Assembly: GCF_017581965.1 (NCBI RefSeq)
Contig: NZ_JAGEVF010000013.1
Span: 1-64,000 of the forward strand
Source: Winogradskyella pelagia
GTDB taxonomy: Bacteria; Bacteroidota; Bacteroidia; Flavobacteriales; Flavobacteriaceae
Direction of reading: 5' to 3'
DNA: 64,000 nt
Below are positions 43,469 to 52,644 of the stretch, piece by piece. The notes under the pieces are model-generated. The model did not search any database. It was not told the origin of the DNA and saw only the letters and a list, made by a program, of their open reading frames with translations. How positions within the stretch are numbered: the first letter of the stretch is position 1; every line of letters starts with the position of its first letter. Position numbers and translations under genes: made by a program.

Positions 43469-45736
43469 ATGGCTTTTGATATTGACATGATTAAAAAGGT
43501 TTATACGAGCATGGCCGAGCGCGTTGATGCAGCTCGCAAAATTGTTGGTAAACCGTTAACACTCTCAGAAAAAATTCTTTATTCACATTTATGGGATGGC
43601 ACACCTAATAAGGCCTTTACTCGAGGCAAAGATTATGTAGATTTTGCACCTGATCGTGTGGCGTGTCAAGATGCGACAGCGCAAATGGCACTGTTACAAT
43701 TTATGCAAGCGGGTAAGCCTAAGGTAGCAGTACCTACAACAGTTCACTGTGATCATTTAATACAAGCCAAAAGCGGAGCAGAAGTAGATTTAAAACACGC
43801 CAATAATACAAGTAGTGAAGTCTTTAATTTTTTAGAATCTGTTTCTAATAAGTATGGAATTGGTTTCTGGAAACCAGGTGCTGGTATTATTCACCAAGTT
43901 GTATTAGAAAATTATGCATTTCCGGGAGGAATGATGATCGGTACAGATTCTCATACGGTAAATGCTGGTGGATTAGGCATGGTAGCTATTGGAGTTGGAG
44001 GCGCGGATGCTGTAGATGTCATGGCCGGAATGCCTTGGGAGCTTAAATTCCCTAAATTAATTGGTGTAAGATTAACTGGTAAGCTTTCCGGCTGGACGGC
44101 ACCTAAAGATGTGATTTTAAAAGTTGCAGAAATCTTAACCGTAAAAGGTGGTACTGGTGCTATTGTTGAATATTTTGGTCCAGGAGCCTTGTCAATGTCT
44201 TGTACAGGAAAAGGTACAATTTGTAATATGGGTGCCGAAATAGGCGCAACAACTTCTACCTTTGGTTATGATGACTCAATGGAGCGTTATTTGAGAGCTA
44301 CAGACAGAGCGGATGTGGCAGATGAAGCCAACAAAATTAAATCATATTTAACTGCAGATGCAGAGGTGTATGACAATCCAGAGCAATATTTTGATCAAGT
44401 TATAGACATCAACCTTTCAGAATTAGGCCCATTATTGAATGGTCCTTTTACACCAGACTTATCAACTACTGTTGGAAAAGAAATGACAAATAAGGCCAAG
44501 GATAACGATTGGCCAATGCAGGTAGAGTGGGGCTTAATAGGATCTTGTACAAATTCGTCTTATGAGGATTTGTCTAGAGCGTCTTCTATTGCTCAGCAAG
44601 CCTTGGATAAAGGATTAAAGACGAAGGCTGAATTTGGGATAAATCCAGGTTCTGAACAGGTGAGGTATACAGCTGAACGCGATGGAATCTTACAGGTCTT
44701 TGAAAAATTAGATGCTAAAATATTTACAAATGCTTGTGGTCCATGTATTGGACAATGGGCGAGATATAGTGACCCGAAGAATGCACCTAAGAACAGTATT
44801 GTGCATTCGTTTAATAGGAATTTTGCTAAACGCGCAGATGGAAATCCAAATACACATGCTTTTGTTGCATCTCCTGAGATTACAGCTGCAATCGCCATTG
44901 CCGGTCGTTTAGATTTTAATCCAATGACTGATACCTTAATCAACGAGAATGGAGAAGAGGTAATGTTAGACGAACCAACAGGATGGGAATTGCCTCCTAA
45001 AGGTTTTGATGTTAAAGAGAATGGTTATTTAGAACCTGTTGAGGATGGAAGTGGAGTAGAAGTTAAGGTAGCGGAAGACTCAGAACGTCTAGAGTTACTA
45101 ACGCCATTTACACCAATAGGCGATACGATTAAAGGCGCGAAGTTATTAATTAAGGCTTACGGAAAATGTACAACGGACCATATTTCTATGGCTGGTCCAT
45201 GGTTACGTTATAGAGGACATCTAGATAATATCTCAAACAATACTTTAATAGGTGCTGTTAATGCCTTTAATAAGCAGACAAATTTTGTTAAAAACCAATT
45301 TACTGGCGATTACGGAGGTGTTCCAGATACCCAACGCGAATACAAAAAGAATGGTGTTTGGACGGTAGTGGTTGGAGACCATAATTATGGTGAAGGTTCT
45401 TCCAGAGAACACGCAGCCATGCAGCCAAGACATTTAGGTGTTGCCGCGGTTATCGTTAAATCTTTTGCACGGATACACGAAACGAACCTTAAAAAGCAGG
45501 GAATGCTAGGGTTAACATTTGCAAATGAGGCTGATTATGATTTAATTCAAGAAGATGATACCTTCAACTTTTTAGATTTAAACGAGTTTGCTCCAGATAA
45601 ATCACTTCACATGGAGGTTGTTCATTCTGATGGTAGCAAAGATATAATAGAGTTAAACCATACCTATAATAAGGCTCAAATCGAGTGGTATAAAGAAGGT
45701 TCTGCTTTAAATCTTATTAAGAAACAGAACGCTTAA
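43469..45736 (+). CDS. acn: Aconitate hydratase (mitochondrial type)
   Basis: 755 residues, cytosolic [4Fe-4S] enzyme of the TCA cycle (citrate to isocitrate). Cluster and active-site motifs: [31 protein letters not shown] (first cluster Cys) and [10 protein letters not shown] (the CxxC pair). The swivel domain has [15 protein letters not shown] and [15 protein letters not shown]. Length and motif order match the mitochondrial/Bacteroidetes form rather than E. coli AcnA (about 890). Single gene with its own -7 box and a strong terminator. Confidence 0.95.
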   Translation: MAFDIDMIKKVYTSMAERVDAARKIVGKPLTLSEKILYSHLWDGTPNKAFTRGKDYVDFAPDRVACQDATAQMALLQFMQAGKPKVAVPTTVHCDHLIQAKSGAEVDLKHANNTSSEVFNFLESVSNKYGIGFWKPGAGIIHQVVLENYAFPGGMMIGTDSHTVNAGGLGMVAIGVGGADAVDVMAGMPWELKFPKLIGVRLTGKLSGWTAPKDVILKVAEILTVKGGTGAIVEYFGPGALSMSCTGKGTICNMGAEIGATTSTFGYDDSMERYLRATDRADVADEANKIKSYLTADAEVYDNPEQYFDQVIDINLSELGPLLNGPFTPDLSTTVGKEMTNKAKDNDWPMQVEWGLIGSCTNSSYEDLSRASSIAQQALDKGLKTKAEFGINPGSEQVRYTAERDGILQVFEKLDAKIFTNACGPCIGQWARYSDPKNAPKNSIVHSFNRNFAKRADGNPNTHAFVASPEITAAIAIAGRLDFNPMTDTLINENGEEVMLDEPTGWELPPKGFDVKENGYLEPVEDGSGVEVKVAEDSERLELLTPFTPIGDTIKGAKLLIKAYGKCTTDHISMAGPWLRYRGHLDNISNNTLIGAVNAFNKQTNFVKNQFTGDYGGVPDTQREYKKNGVWTVVVGDHNYGEGSSREHAAMQPRHLGVAAVIVKSFARIHETNLKKQGMLGLTFANEADYDLIQEDDTFNFLDLNEFAPDKSLHMEVVHSDGSKDIIELNHTYNKAQIEWYKEGSALNLIKKQNA

Positions 45737-45755
45737 GTATTTATTATAAACAATA

Positions 45756-45790
45756 AAAAAAGCCCTTGCGTAATAAACAAGGGCTTTTTT
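45756..45790 (+). terminator. Intrinsic terminator of aconitase
   Basis: AAAAAAGCCCTTG (45756-45768) pairs with CAAGGGCTTTTTT (45778-45790), followed by T-rich sequence, 20 bases past the stop. Confidence 0.9.
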
Positions 45791-45808
45791 GTTATCTATT
45801 TAGACGAT

Positions 45809-46381
45809 TTGAAAACTAAAAACAAAAAGCGGATAATAACGAACGTCATTTGGCTACTTATGGTTTTGGTATTATTAATTCCTCAATCTCGGCAGCGTAT
45901 TCAAATAGCATTTCATAGTATTATTTCAAACTTTAAAGGTGTTGAAATGATAGATTCTAGTGATAGACAAGTTTTAAGTAATTATGATTGGAAGTTAATA
46001 GACAAGCACAATAAACCGTATAATTTATCTGATGCTAAAAATAAAGTTGTTCTCATCAATTTTTGGGCAACCTGGTGCCCACCTTGTATTGCTGAGATGC
46101 CTAGTTTACAAGGGTTATATGAAAAATACCAAGACGAAGTGATTTTTCTTTTTGTGACTAACGAAGATTTGGTGAAAGTCAATACGTTTTTGGATGCGAA
46201 TAGGTATTCATTCAAAGCATATAACCCACTAAATAGAATTCCAAAGGAATTGATGACCAAATCTATTCCTAGAACATTTATTCTAAATAAGAACCTTGAG
46301 ATTGTTGTTGATGAAAAGGGTGCTCTTGACTGGAATCAGCCAGCTATACACCAGCTACTGAAAACACTAATAGAAGAATAG
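45809..46381 (+). CDS. TlpA-like thiol-disulfide oxidoreductase
   Basis: 190 residues, one N-terminal membrane anchor (about 8-20), then a thioredoxin fold in the periplasm with the active-site NFWATWCPPCIAEMP (CxxC = WCPPC) and a cis-Pro SIPRTF. Role: reduction or exchange of disulfides on exported proteins such as cytochrome-maturation or envelope proteins. TTG 45809 is the only start that keeps the anchor. It ends 1 base before the convergent crtZ. Confidence 0.87.
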   Translation: MKTKNKKRIITNVIWLLMVLVLLIPQSRQRIQIAFHSIISNFKGVEMIDSSDRQVLSNYDWKLIDKHNKPYNLSDAKNKVVLINFWATWCPPCIAEMPSLQGLYEKYQDEVIFLFVTNEDLVKVNTFLDANRYSFKAYNPLNRIPKELMTKSIPRTFILNKNLEIVVDEKGALDWNQPAIHQLLKTLIEE

Positions 46382-46382
46382 A

Positions 46383-46829
46383 TTACTTAAAGTACTTGAG
46401 AGGTACGATTAACATTCCAAAATTTTCTCCTTTATCTTTGCCTAAGTGTTTGTGATGTATTTTATGTGCCCTCCGTACGCCTCTTGCGTATTTATTATCA
46501 ATATTACGCAACCACTTAAAGCGCTGATGTATGAAAATATCATGAACTATAAAATAGGCTAGGCCGTAAGCCATAATACCAATACCAATAGGCAAAAAAT
46601 ACCATAAATTTTGTTCGCCCCAGAGGTACCAACAGCCCATTGAAACTACAGCATAAAAAAGAAAAAAGGCATCATTGCGCTCAAACCAACTTTTGTGATC
46701 CTTATGATGATGATCTCTATGAAGAGTCCACAAAAATCCATGCATAATATATTTATGGGTAAACCATGCATTAAATTCCATAACGAAGAAGGTTGCTAAA
46801 AAAATTAATATCCAATATACCGTTTGCAT
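46383..46829 (-). CDS. crtZ: Beta-carotene 3-hydroxylase (CrtZ)
   Basis: 148 residues of the fatty-acid-hydroxylase-like di-iron membrane family. All histidine clusters are visible: HKYIMHG, HRDHHHKDH, HDIFIHQRF and RRAHKIHHKH. It hydroxylates beta-rings at C-3. Last gene of the carH-crtI-crtB-crtZ operon, 13 bases after crtB. Confidence 0.93.
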   Translation of the reverse strand: MQTVYWILIFLATFFVMEFNAWFTHKYIMHGFLWTLHRDHHHKDHKSWFERNDAFFLFYAVVSMGCWYLWGEQNLWYFLPIGIGIMAYGLAYFIVHDIFIHQRFKWLRNIDNKYARGVRRAHKIHHKHLGKDKGENFGMLIVPLKYFK

Positions 46830-46842
46830 TACTTCTTTATGT

Positions 46843-47682
46843 TTAGAGCAAATTTAATTGATATTTAACATAGCTTCTTGTAAGGAGCTCTACTTTTTTA
46901 TAATTAGGTACGCGTATTCTAGCAGATTTTATCTCTAAAGCTGGTGTTTTTTTCAATTTATCTAGAAGCTTGCTGTAATAACGATATGCCATAAAAACTC
47001 CAAATCTTGCCTCTAGAGGTAATCGCTTAATTCCTTGTAAGCCTTTTGAAAAATCATTTTCTATATCAGCTATAATAGCTTGTTTTGAAGCTTCATCTAA
47101 CTGATCTAAATCTGTATTCGGAAAATAGGTTCTGCTAAGGTCTTCAAAATCTGCTTTAAGGTCTCTCAAAAAATTCACCTTTTGGAAAGCTGAACCCAAG
47201 CTCATTGCAGAATCTTTTAGTTCATTGTACTTAGCTTCATCTCCTTTAACAAATACCTTAAGGCACATTAAACCAACAACATCGGCTGAGCCATAGATGT
47301 AGTTTTTGTATTCTTCATCAGTTAAATAATCTTTCTTGTGCAAATCTAATCGCATGCTATTCATAAAAGCATCTACAAGATGTTGGTCTATGTTGTACTT
47401 GTGATAGGTTTCCTGGAACGAATTTAAAATAGGATTTAGACTAATTTTATCGCTTAGAGCGCGTTCTAAATCATCTTCAAAATGCTTAAATAATGTTTCT
47501 TTATTATAGTCATGGAATGTATCCACTATTTCGTCAGCAAACCTCACAAAACCGTAGATATTGTAAATGTCTTGTCTAATGCTGTCCGAAAGCATTTTAG
47601 TAGCCATAGAAAAAGAGGTGCTGTAAGCGTTGGTAACTAGCTTACTACACTCATTAGAGACATTGTCAAAAATTGATTTCAT
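46843..47682 (-). CDS. crtB: Phytoene synthase (CrtB)
   Basis: 279 residues. Condenses two geranylgeranyl-PP into phytoene. The two Asp-rich motifs of the family are present: YGFVRFADEIVDTFHDY (first DxxxD) and VNFLRDLKADFEDLSRTYFP (second DxxxD with the substrate Arg). Basic N-terminus without a signal, so cytosolic or membrane-associated. 42 bases from crtI, 13 from crtZ. Confidence 0.94.
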   Translation of the reverse strand: MKSIFDNVSNECSKLVTNAYSTSFSMATKMLSDSIRQDIYNIYGFVRFADEIVDTFHDYNKETLFKHFEDDLERALSDKISLNPILNSFQETYHKYNIDQHLVDAFMNSMRLDLHKKDYLTDEEYKNYIYGSADVVGLMCLKVFVKGDEAKYNELKDSAMSLGSAFQKVNFLRDLKADFEDLSRTYFPNTDLDQLDEASKQAIIADIENDFSKGLQGIKRLPLEARFGVFMAYRYYSKLLDKLKKTPALEIKSARIRVPNYKKVELLTRSYVKYQLNLL

Positions 47683-47724
47683 AGATAATTTTTTTGTGCT
47701 TGGCGATTTATAAAACCATATTAA

Positions 47725-49191
47725 TTAGCGGTTAATTTCGTTGTTTTGAATTAGTTCTGCAACTAATTTCCCAGATATTAAAGAAGGGGGAACTCCAGGC
47801 CCAGGAACGGTAAGCTGTCCTGTAAAATAGAGGCTGTCTACTTTTTTACTTTTAAGTTTAGGTCTAAGAAAGGCCGTTTGCATCAACGTATTTGCCATAC
47901 CATAAGCATTACCCTTGTATGAATTGTATTGTTCTACAAAATCATTAACACAAAAGGATTCTTTAAACATGATGTGGTTTTGTACATTTTGATTTGTACG
48001 TTTCTCAAATCTATTTATAACTATATCAAAATACTGTTGTCTAAGCTCTGGAGTGTCTTCCAATCCTGGAGCAATAGGAATGAGGAAAAAACCAGCCTCA
48101 CATCCTTTTGGTGCCATACTTTCATCGGTAACTGAAGGAAAATTGACATAAAATAAAGGGTCTTTTGGCCATTTAGGGTGATCATAAATCTCTTCGGCGT
48201 GTGCTTCGAAATCAGTATCAAAAAACAAGTTGTGATGTTCTATATGATCTAATTTTTTATCAAAACCTACGTAAAACAACAATGAGGATGGCGCGAAAGT
48301 CCTTTTTTCCCAATAGGCTTCGCTATATTGACGATAATTCGTATCGAGTAAAGTTTCTGAGTGATGGTAGTCTGCACCACTCAAAACAACATCTGAAGGT
48401 ATAAATTTATCGTTAACAACGATACCTTTAGACTTACCCTGTTCAACGGTTATTTTTTCAACGTTACTATTTGTATGTATGGATACACCTAAACTTTCTG
48501 CAAGTTTGGTCATGCCTTTTATGATTTCATACATACCACCTTTTGGATGCCACGTACCAAGGCCGAAATCCGCAAAATTCATAAACGAATAAAAAGACGG
48601 CGTTTGATTTGGTTTAGCTCCTAAAAACAACACTGGAAATTCAAGTGTTGATATGAGTTTCGGGTTTTTGAAATTTTTTCTTACCTCAGAACTAATTGTT
48701 TTAAAGAATTGATCAACTCTGGTAACAGTCTCTTTAGTTACCAATTCAAATGGTGATAAACCTGGCTTAAGAACTACCTTATTTATAGCTATGTCGTAGT
48801 GCTCTTGTGCGCGTGAAATGAATTTACGTAAGGGCACTGAACTACCAGACTCAATACGTTCAAATTCTTCACAGATTTTGTCCATATGATCGCCAATGGT
48901 AATCACTTCGTCCGAAAAAAATATTTTGTAAGCTGGACTCAATTTATCTAGCTCATAATAATCACTAGTACTTTTATCAAAATCATTAAAAAACTTTTCA
49001 AAAATATCAGGCATCCAATACCAACTAGGACCTATATCAAACGTAAATCCATCCCTAATTAATTGTCGTGCACGACCGCCTACGGTATTATTCTTTTCAT
49101 AAATAGACACCTTGTAGCCAGATTGAGCAAGGTAGCACGATGCTGACAACGCTGAAAATCCAGAACCTATTATAGATATTGTTTTACTCAC
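47725..49191 (-). CDS. crtI: Phytoene desaturase (CrtI)
   Basis: 488 residues. FAD-binding SIIGSGFSALSASCYLA, GGRARQLIRDGFTFDIGPSW and the C-terminal flavin motif FTGQLTVPGPGVPPSLISG typical of CrtI. Converts phytoene to lycopene. Being directly beside crtB, it is the main desaturase, while the copy at 30008 is the CrtD-type. Its ATG overlaps the stop of the MerR regulator gene (both at 49191), so they are co-translated. Confidence 0.93.
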   Translation of the reverse strand: MSKTISIIGSGFSALSASCYLAQSGYKVSIYEKNNTVGGRARQLIRDGFTFDIGPSWYWMPDIFEKFFNDFDKSTSDYYELDKLSPAYKIFFSDEVITIGDHMDKICEEFERIESGSSVPLRKFISRAQEHYDIAINKVVLKPGLSPFELVTKETVTRVDQFFKTISSEVRKNFKNPKLISTLEFPVLFLGAKPNQTPSFYSFMNFADFGLGTWHPKGGMYEIIKGMTKLAESLGVSIHTNSNVEKITVEQGKSKGIVVNDKFIPSDVVLSGADYHHSETLLDTNYRQYSEAYWEKRTFAPSSLLFYVGFDKKLDHIEHHNLFFDTDFEAHAEEIYDHPKWPKDPLFYVNFPSVTDESMAPKGCEAGFFLIPIAPGLEDTPELRQQYFDIVINRFEKRTNQNVQNHIMFKESFCVNDFVEQYNSYKGNAYGMANTLMQTAFLRPKLKSKKVDSLYFTGQLTVPGPGVPPSLISGKLVAELIQNNEINR

Positions 49192-50090
49192 TATAGCTCT
49201 TTAATTAATGAATCAATACTTTTAAATGGTCTTATTTTTGGAGGCAAGCTTTTTAAATCGAGAGCATTTAGCATTTGCCCTAAAATCCAAAATTCCGTTT
49301 TTGGTCGGCTTAAAATAGTGTTATTAAATTCCTTAATATAGTTATCAATCTCTGCTTTCTCAGGTTTTACTGTGAAATAGGAGACAAACGTTAAGTCTTC
49401 GTAATAATTAAATAGTGCTGTTAAACTTTTCAGTGGAACACTTTGTCCTAGAAATATGGACTGATACCCCTTGTGCACAATTTCATGATTGATAAACATT
49501 AATCCTAGCTCATGGATTTCATTGTCTGGGAGGTAAAGTACAAAAGTCTTTTTAGAGGAATTAACGTTTCTTGACTGTGCTTTCTCGGTATTAACAAGGA
49601 TTTTTTGTCTAATCAAAGTTGTTAGAAAATGTTCGTGAGCCTCAGTAATTGTATCTGTTTGCCAAAGCAAACCTATTTCTGTTAATAATGGTATAAAAAC
49701 ATCATGAAAGACCTTAGAAAAAGATTTTTCCTTTAGTAAAGATTCATAGGTGCTATAAAACAATATTTGGTCAAAATTAAGCATAGCCAATTTGAAGGAG
49801 TTGATGGCATGGCTCTCAATATTGTTTTGTGACGCAATCTCTCGGACAAGGAGTGGAATTTTATGTTCTTCAATAGTCGCGATTTTAGAGATTTTATAGC
49901 CATTATTATTTAAATAGCTAACGTTCAATAATTTTTGGAAACTAGCTAAATCGTAATATCTAATATTGGTTTCGGTACGCTTGGGTTTAAGTAATTCATA
50001 GCGCTTTTCCCATATTCTTATAGTGTGTGCCTTAATTCCTGTTAGGTTTTCAAGGTCTTTGATACTGAACTTATTTTTGATATTGTTCAT
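49191..50090 (-). CDS. CarH-like MerR-family regulator with cobalamin-binding photoreceptor motifs
   Basis: 299 residues from ATG 50090 (MNNIKNKFSIKDLENLTG). N-terminal MerR helix-turn-helix with winged motif (AHTIRIWEKRYELLKPKRTE). The rest is a CarH/LitR-type helical plus cobalamin-binding region. The W-x9-E-H capping motif is intact (Trp143, Glu153, His154) and so is the axial-ligand E-x-H-x-x-G (EIHELG, His193). In characterised CarH proteins these bind adenosylcobalamin and light breaks the repressor tetramer. It leads the crtI-crtB-crtZ operon and probably represses it and itself in the dark. An upstream ATG (50114) lies inside the -7 box and is rejected. Confidence 0.85.
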   Translation of the reverse strand: MNNIKNKFSIKDLENLTGIKAHTIRIWEKRYELLKPKRTETNIRYYDLASFQKLLNVSYLNNNGYKISKIATIEEHKIPLLVREIASQNNIESHAINSFKLAMLNFDQILFYSTYESLLKEKSFSKVFHDVFIPLLTEIGLLWQTDTITEAHEHFLTTLIRQKILVNTEKAQSRNVNSSKKTFVLYLPDNEIHELGLMFINHEIVHKGYQSIFLGQSVPLKSLTALFNYYEDLTFVSYFTVKPEKAEIDNYIKEFNNTILSRPKTEFWILGQMLNALDLKSLPPKIRPFKSIDSLIKEL

Positions 50091-50111
50091 TTTTTGCAAA
50101 AAATGTTTAAA

Positions 50112-50119
50112 CAAAAATA
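50112..50119 (-). promoter_or_regulatory. -7 box of the carH-crtI-crtB-crtZ operon (TATTTTTG)
   Basis: Reverse-strand TANNTTTG; a TTG at 50144-50146 leaves a long 24-base spacer. It fixes the start at 50090 and is the likely target of the CarH-like protein. Confidence 0.5.
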
Positions 50120-50214
50120 AGATTTATAGCGATACGGTCTTCACAATTAACATAATTTAAATAAAAACTATATCAATTTGCTAATTACACAAAAAGCAAT
50201 AATTCATGAAGAAG

Positions 50215-50299
50215 TGCGCACGAGAAGACTCGAACTTCCACGACCTAAACGGTCACTGGCCCCTCAAGCCAGCGCGTCTACCAATTCCGCCACGTGCGC
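50215..50299 (-). tRNA. tRNA-Leu (GAG)
   Basis: Reverse-strand cloverleaf of 85 bases: acceptor GCGCACG / CGTGCGC with discriminator A, D-arm GGCGGAATTGGTAGACGC, anticodon stem CTGGC/GCCAG with loop TTGAGGG (anticodon GAG), a long class II variable arm, and T-loop GTTCGAGTC. 3' CCA is not encoded. Confidence 0.93.
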
Positions 50300-50327
50300 A
50301 TAAAATTAAGAGCAATAAAGATAAAAA

Positions 50328-50354
50328 AAAAGTTAAGCAAATAGCTTAACTTTT
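50328..50354 (-). terminator. Terminator between the two tRNAs
   Basis: Inverted repeat AAAAGTTAAGC (50328-50338) and GCTTAACTTTT (50344-50354); on the reverse strand it follows tRNA-Lys and is trailed by a T-run. Confidence 0.65.
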
Positions 50355-50355
50355 G

Positions 50356-50428
50356 TGACCGGGCTGGGGCTCGAACCCAGGACCCTCTCCTTAAAAGGGA
50401 GATGCTCTACCAACTGAGCTACCCGGTC
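50356..50428 (-). tRNA. tRNA-Lys (UUU)
   Basis: Reverse-strand 73-base cloverleaf: acceptor GACCGGG / CCCGGTC, D-arm AGCTCAGTTGGTAGAGC, anticodon stem TCTCC/GGAGA with loop CTTTTAA (anticodon TTT), T-arm CTGGGTTCGAGCCCCAG. It is followed by the terminator at 50328-50354. Confidence 0.95.
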
Positions 50429-50559
50429 ATTTCATTTAGTTTCCCAAACGAGGGTGCAAAGATAGAATGTTTAATTAATAATACAATACTTTTTTAATTT
50501 TAATTTTCGTTTTTTTGTCAAGGAATTTTCACGAAGTAAATGCATTAAAAAAAATAGTT

Positions 50560-51081
50560 ATGATTGTTGTTTTAATAGGTTATATGGGTGCTGGCAAGAC
50601 TAGCGTAGGTAAAAACTTAGCGAAAATATTGGACTATAACTTCTTTGATTTAGATGATTATATTTCTGAAAATGAGCAAGTTTCTATACCTGAAATATTT
50701 CAGAAAAAAGGCGAAATCTATTTTAGAACTAGGGAGGCAAAATACTTAAGACAACTTATTGCTTCTAGTGAGGATATAGTTTTGGCACTTGGTGGTGGCA
50801 CGCCCTGTTATTCTGAAAACATGACTTTTTTAAATAACTCGAATAAGATTAACACATTTTTCTTAAAACTACCTTTAAGAAGTTTAGTCGATAGATTAAT
50901 ACCAGAAAAAATGAATAGACCACTTATTGCTCATTTAAATACGCAAGAGGAGTTCTTAGAATTTATTGGCAAACATTTATTTGAACGGAATACCTTTTAC
51001 AATATGGCCACTTATACCGTAGATTGCGAGAAAAAAACCGTTCAAGAAATTTCAGAAGATATTGTTAGAAAATTAGTCTAA
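50560..51081 (+). CDS. aroK: Shikimate kinase
   Basis: 173 residues from ATG 50560. Phosphorylates shikimate at O-3 in chorismate synthesis. Walker A GYMGAGKTSVGK, the FDLDDYI metal/substrate motif (Asp pair), and GGGTPC with the shikimate-binding GGG. RPLI in the lid region. An in-frame TTG at 50515 would add 15 residues (MSRNFHEVNALKKIV) not found in the family, so the ATG is preferred. The 3' end overlaps the convergent phosphoribosyltransferase by 9 bases. Confidence 0.92.
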   Translation: MIVVLIGYMGAGKTSVGKNLAKILDYNFFDLDDYISENEQVSIPEIFQKKGEIYFRTREAKYLRQLIASSEDIVLALGGGTPCYSENMTFLNNSNKINTFFLKLPLRSLVDRLIPEKMNRPLIAHLNTQEEFLEFIGKHLFERNTFYNMATYTVDCEKKTVQEISEDIVRKLV

Positions 51082-51576
51082 ATAAGCCTCGTACGGTTGT
51101 TTAGAAAGATTTACATGGACATGTTCATACAAAGATGTTGAAAGGCTAATACCCTTAAAATCTGCTTTTACAGGGTATTTCTTGTGGTTTCTATTAACAA
51201 GGACAGCCGTTTTAAATTGCTTAAGCGGTACATCTAGAAAATGTTTGATACCATATATTAAAGTACTGCCAGAATTAAGAACGTCGTCTACCAAAACTAT
51301 TGATTTGTTAGAATAGTCTTTAACCTTAATAGATGTCAGTATTGGTTCTGTTGGGACAGATTTATTTATGGTCACCTTACAAAGTGTCGATTTTATGTCT
51401 GAAATCTTATCTAAATTAGACTTTATTTTTTTTGCCAATAAATATCCATTACTTTCTATACCTGCAACAATGAGCTCGGTTTCGTCTACATTGCTTTCAT
51501 AAATCTGATAGGCAATCCGTTTTATTTTGTGTTCAATCTGTTTATGATTGAGGATGGTGTTCTTAACTAAAGTCAT
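51073..51576 (-). CDS. Phosphoribosyltransferase family protein
   Basis: 167 residues with the PRPP-binding motif IVLVDDVLNSGSTL and an N-terminal hood strand (ETELIVAGIESNG). It resembles small PRTases of the hypoxanthine/PyrR type, but the base specificity cannot be read from the sequence. ATG overlaps the end of the methyltransferase gene by 4 bases (ATGA), so it is translated with it. Confidence 0.8.
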   Translation of the reverse strand: MTLVKNTILNHKQIEHKIKRIAYQIYESNVDETELIVAGIESNGYLLAKKIKSNLDKISDIKSTLCKVTINKSVPTEPILTSIKVKDYSNKSIVLVDDVLNSGSTLIYGIKHFLDVPLKQFKTAVLVNRNHKKYPVKADFKGISLSTSLYEHVHVNLSKQPYEAYLD

Positions 51577-52169
51577 GTGCTCTTTTTTTCAAAGATAAAA
51601 AACAGTTCTTTACCTGCTCTCTCTTGCAGAGAATTATATGCTGTCTCTAATTTATGTAGATGAAATTTAGATTTAAACAACTCCTCATACTCATTGATAC
51701 TTCCGCCAAAAGGTGGGCCAGAAGTGGTTAAAGGGAATTTAAACAGTAAACCAGCCAATATACCTTTTGGCTTTAAAAGCGCATCCATCTTTTCGGCATA
51801 TAAAGGTCTCAGTGAGGGATTAAGCGCACAAAAAAACGTTTGCTCCAATATAATATCGAACGATTGGTCAATCTCAAAAAAATCAGAGTGTATAAGTTGG
51901 GTTTCAGGGAAGCTGGGCATCCTTTTCTTAAGATGTATTAAAGGGAGTTCTGCGTAGTCCGCAGCGAAGACATTTTTAAATCCATTTTGCCACAAATATT
52001 CAACTTCATAGCCATTGCCAGAACCAGGAACTAAAATTTTTGCTGTTTTGTCTTGCAACCCATCTATGAAATTTTTCATAGGAGGTGATACAAAACCAAT
52101 ATCCCAACCTGTAGTTTTGTCTTTATAACGTTTTTTCCAATATTCTTTATTCAGTATCATCTTCTTCAT
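51573..52169 (-). CDS. TPMT-like class I SAM-dependent methyltransferase
   Basis: 198 residues. Opening EYWKKRYKDKTTGWDIG and the SAM motif I VPGSGNGYEVEYL are those of the thiopurine S-methyltransferase family; then AADYAELPL, ILEQTFFCALNPSLRP and a lid. In bacteria this family often methylates selenium, tellurium or thiol compounds. Overlaps the S4 gene by 23 bases and the PRTase by 4, forming a three-gene operon. Confidence 0.85.
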   Translation of the reverse strand: MKKMILNKEYWKKRYKDKTTGWDIGFVSPPMKNFIDGLQDKTAKILVPGSGNGYEVEYLWQNGFKNVFAADYAELPLIHLKKRMPSFPETQLIHSDFFEIDQSFDIILEQTFFCALNPSLRPLYAEKMDALLKPKGILAGLLFKFPLTTSGPPFGGSINEYEELFKSKFHLHKLETAYNSLQERAGKELFFIFEKKST

Positions 52170-52524
52170 AAAAATCTTCTAAATCCCTGCGGTCCTTTTT
52201 TGTTGGCCTGCCAGTACCCTTTTTACGATAGTAATCTTTACTATATTTTAGCAGCTCTTGGGCTTCAAAGGCTTCTTTAGGGGTAGTATCTGTTCTATAA
52301 ATATCTACCAATTTGGCGCCAACACGATTCGGAGGTAAATCGTTTACCGTGAGAGTGTAAGTGATTTGGTTTTTTCTTAGTGTAATCTTATCTGTTGGAT
52401 ACACTTCCTTAGATGGTTTAGCGATGGTCTCGTTAACACGTACTTGACCCTTCTTGCAAGCGGTTGATGCCAAACTCCTTGTTTTGTAATACCTAACGGC
52501 CCATAAATATTTGTCTACACGCAT
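52147..52524 (-). CDS. RNA-binding S4 domain protein (Hsp15-like)
   Basis: 125 residues. The N-terminal S4 fold MRVDKYLWAVRYYKTRSLAS with KKGQVRVN is that of HslR/Hsp15, which binds stalled 50S subunits. The C-terminal tail is highly charged (KKGTGRPTKKDRRDLEDFYEE), as in this family. First gene of the S4-methyltransferase-PRTase operon, divergent from the FKBP lipoprotein gene. Confidence 0.87.
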   Translation of the reverse strand: MRVDKYLWAVRYYKTRSLASTACKKGQVRVNETIAKPSKEVYPTDKITLRKNQITYTLTVNDLPPNRVGAKLVDIYRTDTTPKEAFEAQELLKYSKDYYRKKGTGRPTKKDRRDLEDFYEEDDTE

Positions 52525-52644
52525 ATTGTTTTGGTAAAAATCAACGTTAATACCTTAATGCAAAAATATTATAATATTGTATCTTGCGCACTGAAAAAAG
52601 CAATAATGAACCTTGCAGTATTTTTTGCAAGAAATTACAAGACT

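Noticed and set aside
50328..50354. Inverted repeat between tRNAs as part of a CRISPR-like or attachment site
   Set aside because: A single stem followed by a T-run on the tRNA strand is an ordinary terminator; no repeat array or integrase nearby.
50515..50559. Upstream TTG start for aroK
   Set aside because: The extra 15 residues are not typical of shikimate kinases, and the start lies in a T-tract; ATG 50560 gives the normal N-terminus.
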